Positions 38,421-45,642 of a stretch of 52,799 nt of DNA are shown here, piece by piece. The number at the start of each line of letters is the position of its first letter. Positions within the stretch are counted from its first letter, which is position 1. Made by a program: the position numbers and the translations under genes. The DNA lies in NCBI GenBank assembly GCA_910585385.1, contig CAJUDV010000013.1, positions 1 to 52,799 on the forward strand, written 5' to 3'. The DNA comes from an uncultured Oscillibacter sp. (GTDB lineage: Bacteria; Bacillota; Clostridia; Oscillospirales; Oscillospiraceae). The notes under the pieces were generated by a model. It searched no databases. It was not told where the DNA came from and worked only from the letters and a program-made list of their open reading frames with translations.

Positions 38421-38507
38421 AGATATTATATATTGAGATACTGGATATTGTGGAAAGCACCGGGCGTTTTCGCCCTTTTCTACAAATGATAGCAGGAGGC
38501 AGCACTT

Positions 38508-39611
38508 ATGGCATTTGGATTGGAAACGGGTTCCGATACCGTTGTCAACATCAAAGTAATCGGCGTTGGCGGCGGCGGAAACAACGTGGTCAACCGCATG
38601 GTCCGCTCCGGGACCAAGGGCGTGGAATTTGTGGCGGTGAATACGGATAAGCAGGCGCTGAACGTCTCCAGTGCCTCCGACAAGATCCAGATCGGAGAGA
38701 AGCTGACCCACGGCAAGGGTGCTGGCGCGGATCCGGAGATCGGCCGAAAGGCCGCCGAGGAGAGCCGCAATCAGATCGCCAAGGCCCTGGAGGACACGGA
38801 TATGGTGTTTATCGCCGCCGGCATGGGCGGCGGTACCGGCACCGGCGGCGCGCCCATTGTGGCGGAGATTGCCAAGGAGATGGATATTCTCACCGTGGGC
38901 GTGGTGACAAAGCCTTTCGGTTTTGAGGGCCCCCGCCGGATGCGGGCCGCCGAGGCGGGCATCGCCGAGCTGGAGGGGAAGGTGGATTCCCTGGTCATCA
39001 TCCCCAACGAGCGGCTGAAATACGCCACCGATCAGAAGGTGACCTTTGCCAACGCCTTTGAGATTGCAGACGATGTGCTGCGCCAGGCGGTGCAGTCTAT
39101 CTCCGACCTGATCCGGGACACCGGCTTCATCAACCTGGATTTCGCCGATGTCACCGCCATCATGAAAAACGCCGGCATGGCTCACATGGGCGTGGGCCGG
39201 GCCGCCGGAAAGGGTAAGGCCGAGGAGGCCGCCAAGATGGCCATCTCCAGCCCCTTGCTGGAGACCTCCATCGAAGGGGCCAAGGGCGTGCTGATCAACA
39301 TCACCGGCTCCATGGACATCGGACTGGAGGAGGTGGAGCAGGCCGCCAGTCTGGTGCGGGATGCCGTTCACCCGGACGCTTTGACCATCTTCGGCGCTAC
39401 ATTTGACGAGACCATGGACGACGAGCTCCGGGTCACCGTCATTGCCACCGGCTTTGAAAAGGACGTCAAGCAGCTGCCAAAGGTAGCCAAGGAGGGGCAG
39501 GTGGGCAGCGCCCCGGCTCCCGTGCCCTTGGGCGAGGATGACGTGCCCAAAGCCGAGAAGGAAGACGATCCCTTTGACGATATATTCAAGATTTTCAACA
39601 AGCGTGATTAG
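38508..39611 (+). CDS. ftsZ: Cell division protein FtsZ
   Basis: A 367-residue tubulin-like GTPase forming the Z ring. IKVIGVGGGGNNVVNRM (about 14-30), GTP loop AAGMGGGTGTGGAP (about 102-115), the NADFADV-type T7 loop LDFADVTAIM (about 204-213). The C-terminal linker is short and acidic and ends DDPFDDIFKIFNKRD; this conserved terminal peptide would bind FtsA or SepF. ftsA does not lie next to it, as in many clostridia. The TAG stop is made by, or shared with, the left end of repeat copy 2. Confidence 0.97.
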   Translation: MAFGLETGSDTVVNIKVIGVGGGGNNVVNRMVRSGTKGVEFVAVNTDKQALNVSSASDKIQIGEKLTHGKGAGADPEIGRKAAEESRNQIAKALEDTDMVFIAAGMGGGTGTGGAPIVAEIAKEMDILTVGVVTKPFGFEGPRRMRAAEAGIAELEGKVDSLVIIPNERLKYATDQKVTFANAFEIADDVLRQAVQSISDLIRDTGFINLDFADVTAIMKNAGMAHMGVGRAAGKGKAEEAAKMAISSPLLETSIEGAKGVLINITGSMDIGLEEVEQAASLVRDAVHPDALTIFGATFDETMDDELRVTVIATGFEKDVKQLPKVAKEGQVGSAPAPVPLGEDDVPKAEKEDDPFDDIFKIFNKRD

Positions 39612-39773
39612 GCCTTGCTTGAAAAATGTCAAAACGCCCAAAGGGCGGATCTTTTTCCGCCGCTTCGCGTTGGCTTTCCTTGCCATACACAAAGTATGGC
39701 AGCGTCAAACTGCCTTGATGGGCGAAAAAAGCTCTCGCCCTTGTGCGGTTCGCCATTTATCAAACAAGGCCTA
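39609..39773. repeat. MITE-like palindromic element, copy 2 (165 bp), abutting ftsZ
   Basis: Reverse-complement copy of the element at 15673, identical in length. The ends are TAGGCCTTGCTTGAAAAATG and the inverse of TAGGCCTTGTTTGATAAATG. The leftmost TAG is also the ftsZ stop codon. Inside, GCCATACACAAAGTATGGC forms a small hairpin. No ORF. Confidence 0.78.
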
Positions 39774-40123
39774 GTGGGCGCTCCGGATAGAGCGGTTTCG
39801 TTTTATCCGGAGTGGAGACGCGGAAATGAGTTTGTATTCTGCGCCGAAACGGCGCAGGATACATCTTATGAGAACGCGGCGTGTCTTTGAATTGTATAGA
39901 GCGCTTTTTTATGGATTCTGCGTAAAAAAGCAACTTTTGGAAGACCTGCGGGCTTTTGCCTGCGGGTTTTCTCTCTGCCCTTGAAAACCGGATAAGGGAG
40001 TCTGTGCCTTGGAGGCGCTGCCGCTTTTTGCATGGTGTGTTTTCGCGGCGGAGGCAAATCATAAGAGAGCCGCCGGCGAAAATTTTGCTGGCGGACGTCA
40101 TTTCATTGAAAGGGGTGATCGCA
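39774..40123. other. Intergenic region with hairpins before spoIVB
   Basis: 350 bases without a gene. CTCCGGATA and TATCCGGAG (about 39780-39813) and GCTTTTTTA with TAAAAAAGC (about 39904-39931) can form hairpins; the latter is terminator-like. TGCATG (about 40032) followed by a weak CAAATCATA could be a forespore (SigF/SigG) promoter, but spacing and match are poor, so I do not list it. Confidence 0.4.
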
Positions 40124-41149
40124 TTGTATGAAATACCAAAACGGGGGAAAGGACTGCTGCGGGGCGGCGCGGCGTTCCTTCTGGCCCTGCTTCTCTGCGC
40201 CGGAGGGACTGCGAGAGCGGCGGAGGTGAGGGGCGGTTTTCAAAATGAGTCCGCCCGAATGCTGGTGCCTGTGGGACACACCGTAGGCATCAAGCTCTTC
40301 TCCCGGGGCGTTGTGGTGGTGAAGCTCACTGACGGCGGTACGCCCGCCAGAAGCTGTGGACTGCGTACCGGGGATGTGATCGAGGAGTGCGGCGGGGCCG
40401 CAGTGACCTCCACAGAACAGTTCCAGTCCCTTCTCCAGGAGAACGGGGATTCCGAGACGGACCTCCGGGTCCGCCGGGACGGCGGAAGCATGACACTCTC
40501 CGTTGCCCCCGCCCAAAATGACCAGGGCGTCTATTGTATTGGCGCCTGGATTCGGGACAGCATGGCGGGCATTGGCACCATGACTTTTTACGACCCAGCC
40601 ACCGGCGTTTTCGGCGCCCTGGGCCACGGAATCACTGACACAGATACGGCCCTGCTGATGCCCTTCTCCAACGGCTCTATCCTGCCCTCCACGGTGAAAG
40701 CGGTGAAGCGGGGTGAGACCGGCGCCGCCGGCGAGCTGAGGGGAGATTTTGATCTCACCCGGGACCTGGGGCAGCTGTACGCCAACACCAGCGCCGGCAT
40801 CTTCGGCACACTGGAGACCGACGGACTGAAGAATGACGGAGCCATGTTTGCCGGACAGCCAAAGGCCGGACCTGCTGTCATCCGCTCCAACGTCCAGGGG
40901 GATCAGGTGGTGGAATATGACATTGAAATTCTCAAGGTGGTCCCCGGCGCCGGAGACGGGCGGGACATGGTGATCTCCGTCACGGACCCGGAGCTGATTG
41001 CCATCACCGGCGGTATTGTTCAAGGCATGAGCGGCAGCCCGGTTATCCAGGATGGAAAAATTGTGGGGGCTGTGACCCACGTGCTCTTAAATGAACCTAC
41101 AAAAGGGTATGGAATTTCCATTGAAAATATGCTGAGCGCGGCCGGGTAA
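40124..41149 (+). CDS. spoIVB: SpoIVB family serine peptidase (S55)
   Basis: A 341-residue exported protease with an N-terminal signal or anchor (about 12-32). A PDZ domain follows (about 60-130: VVKLTDGGTPARSCGLRTGDVIEECGG). The S55 peptidase domain covers about 140-341, with the catalytic His in FGALGHGITD (about 166) and Ser in GIVQGMSGSPVIQDGKIVGAVTHVL (about 305). In Bacillus SpoIVB is secreted by the forespore and triggers SigK activation in the mother cell. TTG 40124, 5 bases from AAAGGGGTG, is the start. Normally directly upstream of spo0A; here two genes intervene. Confidence 0.9.
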   Translation: MYEIPKRGKGLLRGGAAFLLALLLCAGGTARAAEVRGGFQNESARMLVPVGHTVGIKLFSRGVVVVKLTDGGTPARSCGLRTGDVIEECGGAAVTSTEQFQSLLQENGDSETDLRVRRDGGSMTLSVAPAQNDQGVYCIGAWIRDSMAGIGTMTFYDPATGVFGALGHGITDTDTALLMPFSNGSILPSTVKAVKRGETGAAGELRGDFDLTRDLGQLYANTSAGIFGTLETDGLKNDGAMFAGQPKAGPAVIRSNVQGDQVVEYDIEILKVVPGAGDGRDMVISVTDPELIAITGGIVQGMSGSPVIQDGKIVGAVTHVLLNEPTKGYGISIENMLSAAG

Positions 41150-41220
41150 TTCCATTATAGTGAAAATATTTATTAAAATAGTGGCAGTTCCCGGCGGTTT
41201 TTCTGGGAGCTGCCGCTCTT

Positions 41221-41784
41221 TCAACAGAAGTCCGCCAGCTTGGCGTTGAGCTTGCTGTATATTCTTTCCCGGAACCAGGGCTCACTTGAAGCCGCTTCGG
41301 CCTCCTCCGGCGGGAACCAGCCCACGCGGCTGTTCTCGTCCGGCTTACACCGTACCGCTTCCGCCGGACTGGCTTCCAACAGGTAGGTGATGTTCAGGTG
41401 CAGGTGACTTGGAACGTACCGGCCCCGCTTTTCGTGGCCGTCCACGGTTAAAATTTCCAGGGAATAGATCTGATCCGAGATGGGGCGCACGTGCCGCAGC
41501 CCGCTCTCCTCCCGCACCTCCCGCAGGGCGGCGGACAGCAGGTCCCGCTCCCCATCGGCGTGGCCGCCCAGCCAGGCCCAGGAGTTATAGAGGTTGTGAT
41601 AGGCCATCAGCACCTGGCGGCGGTCCGGACTCACCACCCAGGCGGAGGCGGTGAGGTGGGCGGAGCGGTTCTCCCGGGTGTACAGATCCTCGCCTGAGCG
41701 CAGGCGGCGCAGCAGCTCCTCCCGGTCCTCGGCCTCCTGTTCGTTCCAGGGGACATATTGCTCCAGCTGGGTCAGAAGATCCAT
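41221..41784 (-). CDS. Nudix hydrolase
   Basis: A 187-residue Nudix protein. The Nudix box GGHADGERDLLSAALREVREESGL (about 86-109) keeps REVREESG with the metal-binding Glu residues, but the first Glu position is Arg with a Glu just before it. The N-terminal 50 residues and TASAWVVSPDRRQVLMAYH resemble clostridial NUDIX proteins of unknown substrate. ATG 41784 follows GAGGAGGAGG. It points toward spoIVB and is divergent from the small membrane-protein gene at 41930, interrupting the usual spoIVB-spo0A pair. It may cleave a nucleoside diphosphate compound; the substrate is unknown. Confidence 0.85.
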   Translation of the reverse strand: MDLLTQLEQYVPWNEQEAEDREELLRRLRSGEDLYTRENRSAHLTASAWVVSPDRRQVLMAYHNLYNSWAWLGGHADGERDLLSAALREVREESGLRHVRPISDQIYSLEILTVDGHEKRGRYVPSHLHLNITYLLEASPAEAVRCKPDENSRVGWFPPEEAEAASSEPWFRERIYSKLNAKLADFC

Positions 41785-41869
41785 GGCGCCTCCTCCTCTA
41801 TCTCTGATGGGCAAATGATACCACAGGGTGGAAAAGATGTAAAGAAAAGAGGCGGCGCCGGAAAATCAA

Positions 41870-41898
41870 TTGAATTTCGCCGGTGCGCATGGTATGAT
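41870..41898 (+). promoter_or_regulatory. Promoter of the 121-aa membrane protein gene
   Basis: TTGAAT (41870-41875), 17-nt spacer, TATGAT (41893-41898), 32 bases before the ATG. Confidence 0.65.
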
Positions 41899-41929
41899 AA
41901 AAGCAAGAACAGGACGATGGAGGGGACAT

Positions 41930-42295
41930 ATGAAACAGAACATTTTGAATTGGCTGTTTATCTTTATTGGCCCGCCGGTCTTGGGATTTGCTGTTCGGCT
42001 TTTCTGCCGCCGATGGAAAAGGGCGTATTTCATCACGGTCTGCCTGCTGCTCCTCACGGCGGCGGCATGGATTGCCGTTTGGACGGTTCCCATCCGTGGG
42101 AGTGAGCTGTACGGCCTGACGGCGTGGCAGGCGTCCCTGGCCGCCGCCGGGTCCCTGGCCGCGGAGGGCGGACTCTGGCTGGCGGGAAAAGTGACGGTTT
42201 ATCGCGGCGCAATGACGCTTCATGGAACATCCTGGCCTAAAACGGCGCTGTATCGGTATTCAAAAGGGGAAAGCGTGGATGTTATCATAAAATGA
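41930..42295 (+). CDS. Small hypothetical membrane protein (121 aa)
   Basis: Three likely membrane segments: about 5-24 (LNWLFIFIGPPVLGFAVRLF), 33-52 (FITVCLLLLTAAAWIAVWTV) and a weaker one about 65-85. The C-terminus is short and polar. Clear ribosome site GGAGGGG. I do not recognise the family. It has its own promoter and sits between spoIVB and spo0A, so a sporulation link is possible but unsupported by sequence. Confidence 0.65.
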   Translation: MKQNILNWLFIFIGPPVLGFAVRLFCRRWKRAYFITVCLLLLTAAAWIAVWTVPIRGSELYGLTAWQASLAAAGSLAAEGGLWLAGKVTVYRGAMTLHGTSWPKTALYRYSKGESVDVIIK

Positions 42296-42316
42296 CAGTG
42301 GCTGTCATGAGAATAC

Positions 42317-42323
42317 TGTCGAA
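42317..42323. promoter_or_regulatory. Spo0A box upstream of spo0A
   Basis: TGTCGAA is a perfect 0A box. A second, imperfect match (TTCGAGA) lies about 90 bases further. Fits autoregulation of spo0A. Confidence 0.55.
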
Positions 42324-42352
42324 TATTTCTTGGAATTTATTTACAGTTGTAC

Positions 42353-42381
42353 TTGAAAAATCTGTAAATTTATGCTAATTT
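42353..42381 (+). promoter_or_regulatory. Candidate vegetative promoter of spo0A
   Basis: TTGAAA (42353-42358), 17-nt spacer, TAATTT (42376-42381). The whole region is AT-rich, so other promoters, including a SigH type, are possible. Confidence 0.45.
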
Positions 42382-42453
42382 ATAGAAAAGGTCATTCTAA
42401 CCTTCGAGAATCCGTCGCAATTCCAAAATTCTGGAAAAGGACAAGGGTAAATC

Positions 42454-43218
42454 ATGGAGATCAGAAGAAACGTATTGCTGGCAGACGCCAATGAGGAATT
42501 CCGCGCGATGCTGCGGGAAGAGATCGAGAAAAGCGAGAGCTTTGCGGTTGTGGGATCTACTGGGAACGGGGTTGAGGCGCTGGAGCTGGCGGGGAGATGC
42601 CAGCCGGATCTGCTTATTTTGGATGTAGTTCTTCCGGGACAGGATGGACTGTCCGTTCTGCGGCAGCTGAAGGCCGGCGGGACCATGCCCAGAGTGATTC
42701 TGCTCTCGGCCTTCTGTGCTGACCAGGTGGTGGCGGAGGCCAGTGATCTGGGGGTCAGCTATTTCCTCCCAAAGCCCTGTGAGATAGATTCTCTGCTGGA
42801 CCGGATGCGGGCGGTGTTTGCCAAGGCCGCCCCGGCGGACGAGCACGCCTCGTCCCTGAAAAATATGGTGACCTCCGTCATCCATGAGATCGGTGTTCCC
42901 GCCCATATCAAGGGCTATCAGTACCTGCGGGAGGCCATTATGATCACCGTGGAGGATATGGACGTCATCAACGCCGTGACAAAGGTGCTGTATCCGGCGG
43001 TCGCCAAGCGGTTTGCCACTACGCCCTCCCGGGTAGAGCGGGCCATCCGCCACGCCATCGAGGTGGCCTGGGACCGGGGCGACTTGGAGACGCTGCAAAA
43101 GTACTTCGGCTATACCGTCTCCAACGCCAAGGGCAAGCCCACCAACAGCGAATTTATCGCCATGATCGCGGACCGGCTGGTGCTGGAGATGCGTGCCGGC
43201 GGCCGGCTGTCCGGCTGA
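42454..43218 (+). CDS. spo0A: Sporulation master regulator Spo0A
   Basis: A 254-residue response regulator. Receiver about 5-125: acidic pocket LADANEEF, phospho-Asp in LLILDVVLPGQDG (about 52-60), Lys in LPKPCEID. The DNA-binding Spo0A_C domain covers about 140-250: VTSVIHEIGVPAHIKGYQYLREAI, then TTPSRVERAIRHAIEVAWDRGD and KPTNSEFIAMIADRL, all hallmark Spo0A stretches. When phosphorylated it binds TGTCGAA boxes and starts sporulation. One such box is in its own upstream region. Its presence marks the organism as descended from endospore formers. Confidence 0.97.
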   Translation: MEIRRNVLLADANEEFRAMLREEIEKSESFAVVGSTGNGVEALELAGRCQPDLLILDVVLPGQDGLSVLRQLKAGGTMPRVILLSAFCADQVVAEASDLGVSYFLPKPCEIDSLLDRMRAVFAKAAPADEHASSLKNMVTSVIHEIGVPAHIKGYQYLREAIMITVEDMDVINAVTKVLYPAVAKRFATTPSRVERAIRHAIEVAWDRGDLETLQKYFGYTVSNAKGKPTNSEFIAMIADRLVLEMRAGGRLSG

Positions 43219-43233
43219 GGCTGAGATGAAGAA

Positions 43234-43263
43234 GGGGAGAGGCGGAGGACCTCTCCTCTTTTG
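43234..43263 (+). terminator. Terminator after spo0A
   Basis: GGAGAGG, 7-nt loop, CCTCTCC, then TCTTTT. Confidence 0.75.
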
Positions 43264-43325
43264 CGTCCCGAGGGGAAAATCCGGCGCTGTCAACGGGCGG
43301 TTGACAGGCTGTGCCGGTCCGTTGC

Positions 43326-43354
43326 TTGCCCGCAGGGGCGGCCTGTGTTATACT
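43326..43354 (+). promoter_or_regulatory. Promoter of the HTH/zinc-ribbon gene
   Basis: TTGCCC (43326-43331), 17-nt spacer, TATACT (43349-43354), 50 bases before the ATG. Confidence 0.55.
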
Positions 43355-43403
43355 GTGGACAGAAAAAGGCCCATTGCCGCAGAGAGAAGAGGAGGAGCAA
43401 GCT

Positions 43404-44129
43404 ATGGAGAACAAGGGGTGGAATCAGCGCCTCGCCGCGGTTCGGAGGGCCGCCGGGCTCACCCAGGAGCAGCTGGGGGAGCTGGTGGGCGTCACCCGGC
43501 AGGCCGTCAGTAAGTGGGAGTCGGGCCAGGCTGTGCCGGACGCCATGATCATCGCGGCCATCTGCCGGGCCCTGCACGTGTCGGCGGACTACATCCTGCT
43601 GGACAGGGAGCCGGAGGAGGATGCGGCGGCGGAGACGCCCTCCCAGGTCCCGGATACCTGCCCCTGCTGCGGGCGGGGGACCTCCGGGGGCATATGCCCC
43701 GTCTGCGGGTACACGCCTCTGGCGGCGGCGCCCGCGGGGCCGCGGTACGCGGTGACCGGCGCCCTGGCAGGCCCCATCCGGCAGGACCAGGCGCAGAGGA
43801 TCGTGAAGTACTGCGGTCTCACCCAGGAGGAGATTGATCGGATCAACGAGGGCTATCAGTGTACCTATCCCCACAACCAGATCGTCTTCTGCCGGGGGCG
43901 GGACGCCCGGGCCGCCCAGTGGATCGCGTCCCATCTGAACCAGGGAGATCTTATGTCCCGCATCATAGAGGACAAGGGGGAGGAGGAGGACCTCCTGCGG
44001 GTCAAGCCCGACGCCATGGCTGTGCCGCCGTTGGAGCAGCTGCGGCCCGGCGGGCTGGGTTTCTGGGGCACCGTGGGAGCGGTGGCCGTGGGCGTCATTC
44101 TGACGCTGATCCTCCTCTCCCTCTTTTAA
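43404..44129 (+). CDS. XRE-type HTH protein with zinc ribbon and C-terminal membrane anchor
   Basis: A 241-residue protein. The XRE helix-turn-helix covers about 7-60 (RLAAVRRAAGLTQEQLGELVGVTRQAVSKWESG). A zinc ribbon CPCCGRGTSGGICPVCGY follows (about 82-99). The middle domain (about 105-205) of unknown fold contains KYCGLTQEEIDRINEGYQ, and a single TM sits at the C-terminus (about 217-240). A DNA-binding domain tethered to the membrane from its C-terminus suggests a membrane-located regulator, released or inhibited by an envelope signal (inference). ATG 43404 follows GAGGAGGAG. The next membrane-protein gene starts one base after its stop. Confidence 0.8.
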   Translation: MENKGWNQRLAAVRRAAGLTQEQLGELVGVTRQAVSKWESGQAVPDAMIIAAICRALHVSADYILLDREPEEDAAAETPSQVPDTCPCCGRGTSGGICPVCGYTPLAAAPAGPRYAVTGALAGPIRQDQAQRIVKYCGLTQEEIDRINEGYQCTYPHNQIVFCRGRDARAAQWIASHLNQGDLMSRIIEDKGEEEDLLRVKPDAMAVPPLEQLRPGGLGFWGTVGAVAVGVILTLILLSLF

Positions 44130-44130
44130 G

Positions 44131-44487
44131 ATGCGGCGGTACGCGCCTCCGGCGGCGGCCGCCGCCGCGCTCTATCTCCTGAACCGCCTCGTGCTGATCC
44201 CTTGTACCGCCGGAGCTCTCCACCGCGTGCTGGCCTGGCACTTCGCCGACTTCCTGGCGGGGGGATTGATGCTGTGCGTCCTGGGGGCTCTGCTGGCGGC
44301 GGCGGGACGGCCCCTCCGGCTGCGGTTCCTGCCGGTGTCGGCTTTCCTGCTGGGGTGCGGACTGTTCTGGGAGTATGTGACCCCGCTGTACCTGCCCCGC
44401 TCCGTGTCCGATCCCCGGGACGTTTTGGCGGTGTGGCTGGGCGGCATGGGGATGCTGCTGTGCCTGCGCGGGCTGGGCCCTCGTTGA
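44131..44487 (+). CDS. Small hypothetical membrane protein (118 aa)
   Basis: Four hydrophobic stretches (about 6-24, 37-57, 66-84, 96-113) with short loops, VanZ-like in general layout but without firm family signatures (LPRSVSDPRDVLAVWLGGMG near the end recalls VanZ proteins). It starts one base after the HTH/zinc-ribbon gene and likely forms a unit with it, perhaps as the membrane partner that senses or holds the regulator. Confidence 0.65.
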   Translation: MRRYAPPAAAAAALYLLNRLVLIPCTAGALHRVLAWHFADFLAGGLMLCVLGALLAAAGRPLRLRFLPVSAFLLGCGLFWEYVTPLYLPRSVSDPRDVLAVWLGGMGMLLCLRGLGPR

Positions 44488-44542
44488 GGGAGGCCCCGCC
44501 GGCGTTTTTTGCCCGTTCCGGCGGAGAAGTCCGGGGAAGCCT

Positions 44543-44571
44543 TTGACAAATCCGCCGGAATGTGGGATACT
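44543..44571 (+). promoter_or_regulatory. Promoter of the NagD-like phosphatase gene
   Basis: TTGACA (44543-44548), 17-nt spacer, GATACT (44566-44571). Confidence 0.65.
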
Positions 44572-44641
44572 TTCAGGAGGAGAGGGCCGCCCCGGAGCGG
44601 CAAGCGGGTCCCGCGGCCCGGAACGGATAGGAGTGAAAGAT

Positions 44642-45418
44642 ATGGATGTATTGAGCGAGAAAAAAGGGTTTATCTGCGATATGGACGGCGTGATCTACCA
44701 CGGCAACCAGCTGCTGCCGGGGGTCAAGAAGTTCGTGGAGTGGCTGGCCAGGGAGAAGAAGAACTTCCTGTTCCTCACCAACTCCAGCCAGTACACCCCC
44801 AAGGAGCTCCAGCAGAAGCTGGCCCGTATGGGACTGGATGTGGACGAGACCCATTTTTACACCAGCGCCCTGGCCACGGCCTATTTCCTGGACAGCCAGG
44901 CCCCGGGGTGCAGCGCCTATGTGGTGGGAGAGCACGGCATTACCAACGCCCTCTATGACAAGGGCATTACCTATAACGACGTGAATCCCGACTATGTGGT
45001 GGTGGGAGAGTCCTCCGCCTACAACCTGGAGCAGATCACCAAGGCCATTCGCCTGGTGAACGCCGGGGCAAAGCTCATCGGCACCAACCCGGATCTGACG
45101 GCGCCGGCGGAGGCGGGCATTGTGCCGGCCTGCCGGGCGTTGATCGCGCCAATTGAGCTGGCTACCGAGCGGCAGGCCTACTTTGTGGGCAAGCCCAATC
45201 CCCTGATGATGCGGACCGGCCTGCGGATGCTGGGGGTCCACTCTGAGAACGCGGTTATGATCGGAGACCGCATGGATACGGACATCATCGCCGGCATTGA
45301 GACGGGGCTTGACACCGTGCTGGTGCTCTCCGGCGTGTCCACCAGAGAGACCTGTGAGGAGTACCCCTACCGCCCGGATTTCATTTTGCAGGGCGTGGGC
45401 GATATTCCAGGAAACTAA
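44642..45418 (+). CDS. HAD-IIA phosphatase, NagD-like
   Basis: A 258-residue HAD-superfamily hydrolase. Motif I CDMDGVIYHGN (about 10-20, nucleophile Asp), motif II FLTNSSQYT (about 40-48), motif III Lys in GKPNPLMM (about 181), motif IV MIGDRMDTDIIAG (about 205-217). The C2 cap between motifs II and III places it in the NagD/PGP group, which dephosphorylates small phosphate esters such as UMP, GMP or glycolate/glycerol phosphates. ATG 44642 follows AGGAGTG. The TAA stop codon is the first bases of repeat copy 3. Confidence 0.9.
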   Translation: MDVLSEKKGFICDMDGVIYHGNQLLPGVKKFVEWLAREKKNFLFLTNSSQYTPKELQQKLARMGLDVDETHFYTSALATAYFLDSQAPGCSAYVVGEHGITNALYDKGITYNDVNPDYVVVGESSAYNLEQITKAIRLVNAGAKLIGTNPDLTAPAEAGIVPACRALIAPIELATERQAYFVGKPNPLMMRTGLRMLGVHSENAVMIGDRMDTDIIAGIETGLDTVLVLSGVSTRETCEEYPYRPDFILQGVGDIPGN

Positions 45419-45581
45419 GAACCTGTATTCATAACCGATGGATGCCGGATGGACGAGGATTTTTTTCGTCAGGCAAGGAGATTTTCCGCAGCCATACTGA
45501 CTTATGGCAAGGGAAATTGACACAGTATGGCGGGAAAAAGACCGGCCAGACGGCGTGCAGCGGTTGTGAATACAGGTTCTA
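45416..45581. repeat. MITE-like palindromic element, divergent copy 3 (166 bp)
   Basis: Termini AGAACCTGTATTCATAACCG and CGGTTGTGAATACAGGTTCT form perfect 14-bp-plus inverted repeats, with TA at both outer edges. They differ from the TIRs of copies 1 and 2, but the interior is clearly related (CATAC...TATGGCAAGG, then GGCG-GAAAAAG). The length is within one base of the other copies. It begins in the stop codon of the phosphatase gene. Confidence 0.65.
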
Positions 45582-45596
45582 AAAAGCGCAAAAAGC

Positions 45597-45631
45597 ACCG
45601 GAGAGCCAGTTTCATGGCTCTCCGGTCTTTT
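45597..45631. terminator. Bidirectional terminator between convergent genes
   Basis: ACCGGAGAGCCA, GTTTCA loop, TGGCTCTCCGGT with T-runs on both strands. It serves the phosphatase (plus) and the chemoreceptor operon (minus). Confidence 0.85.
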
Positions 45632-45642
45632 CACGCCGGGGT

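Noticed and set aside
40032..40062. Possible forespore promoter of spoIVB (TGCATG ... CAAATCATA)
   Set aside because: Spacing and the -10 region deviate from both SigF and SigG consensus at two or more key positions.
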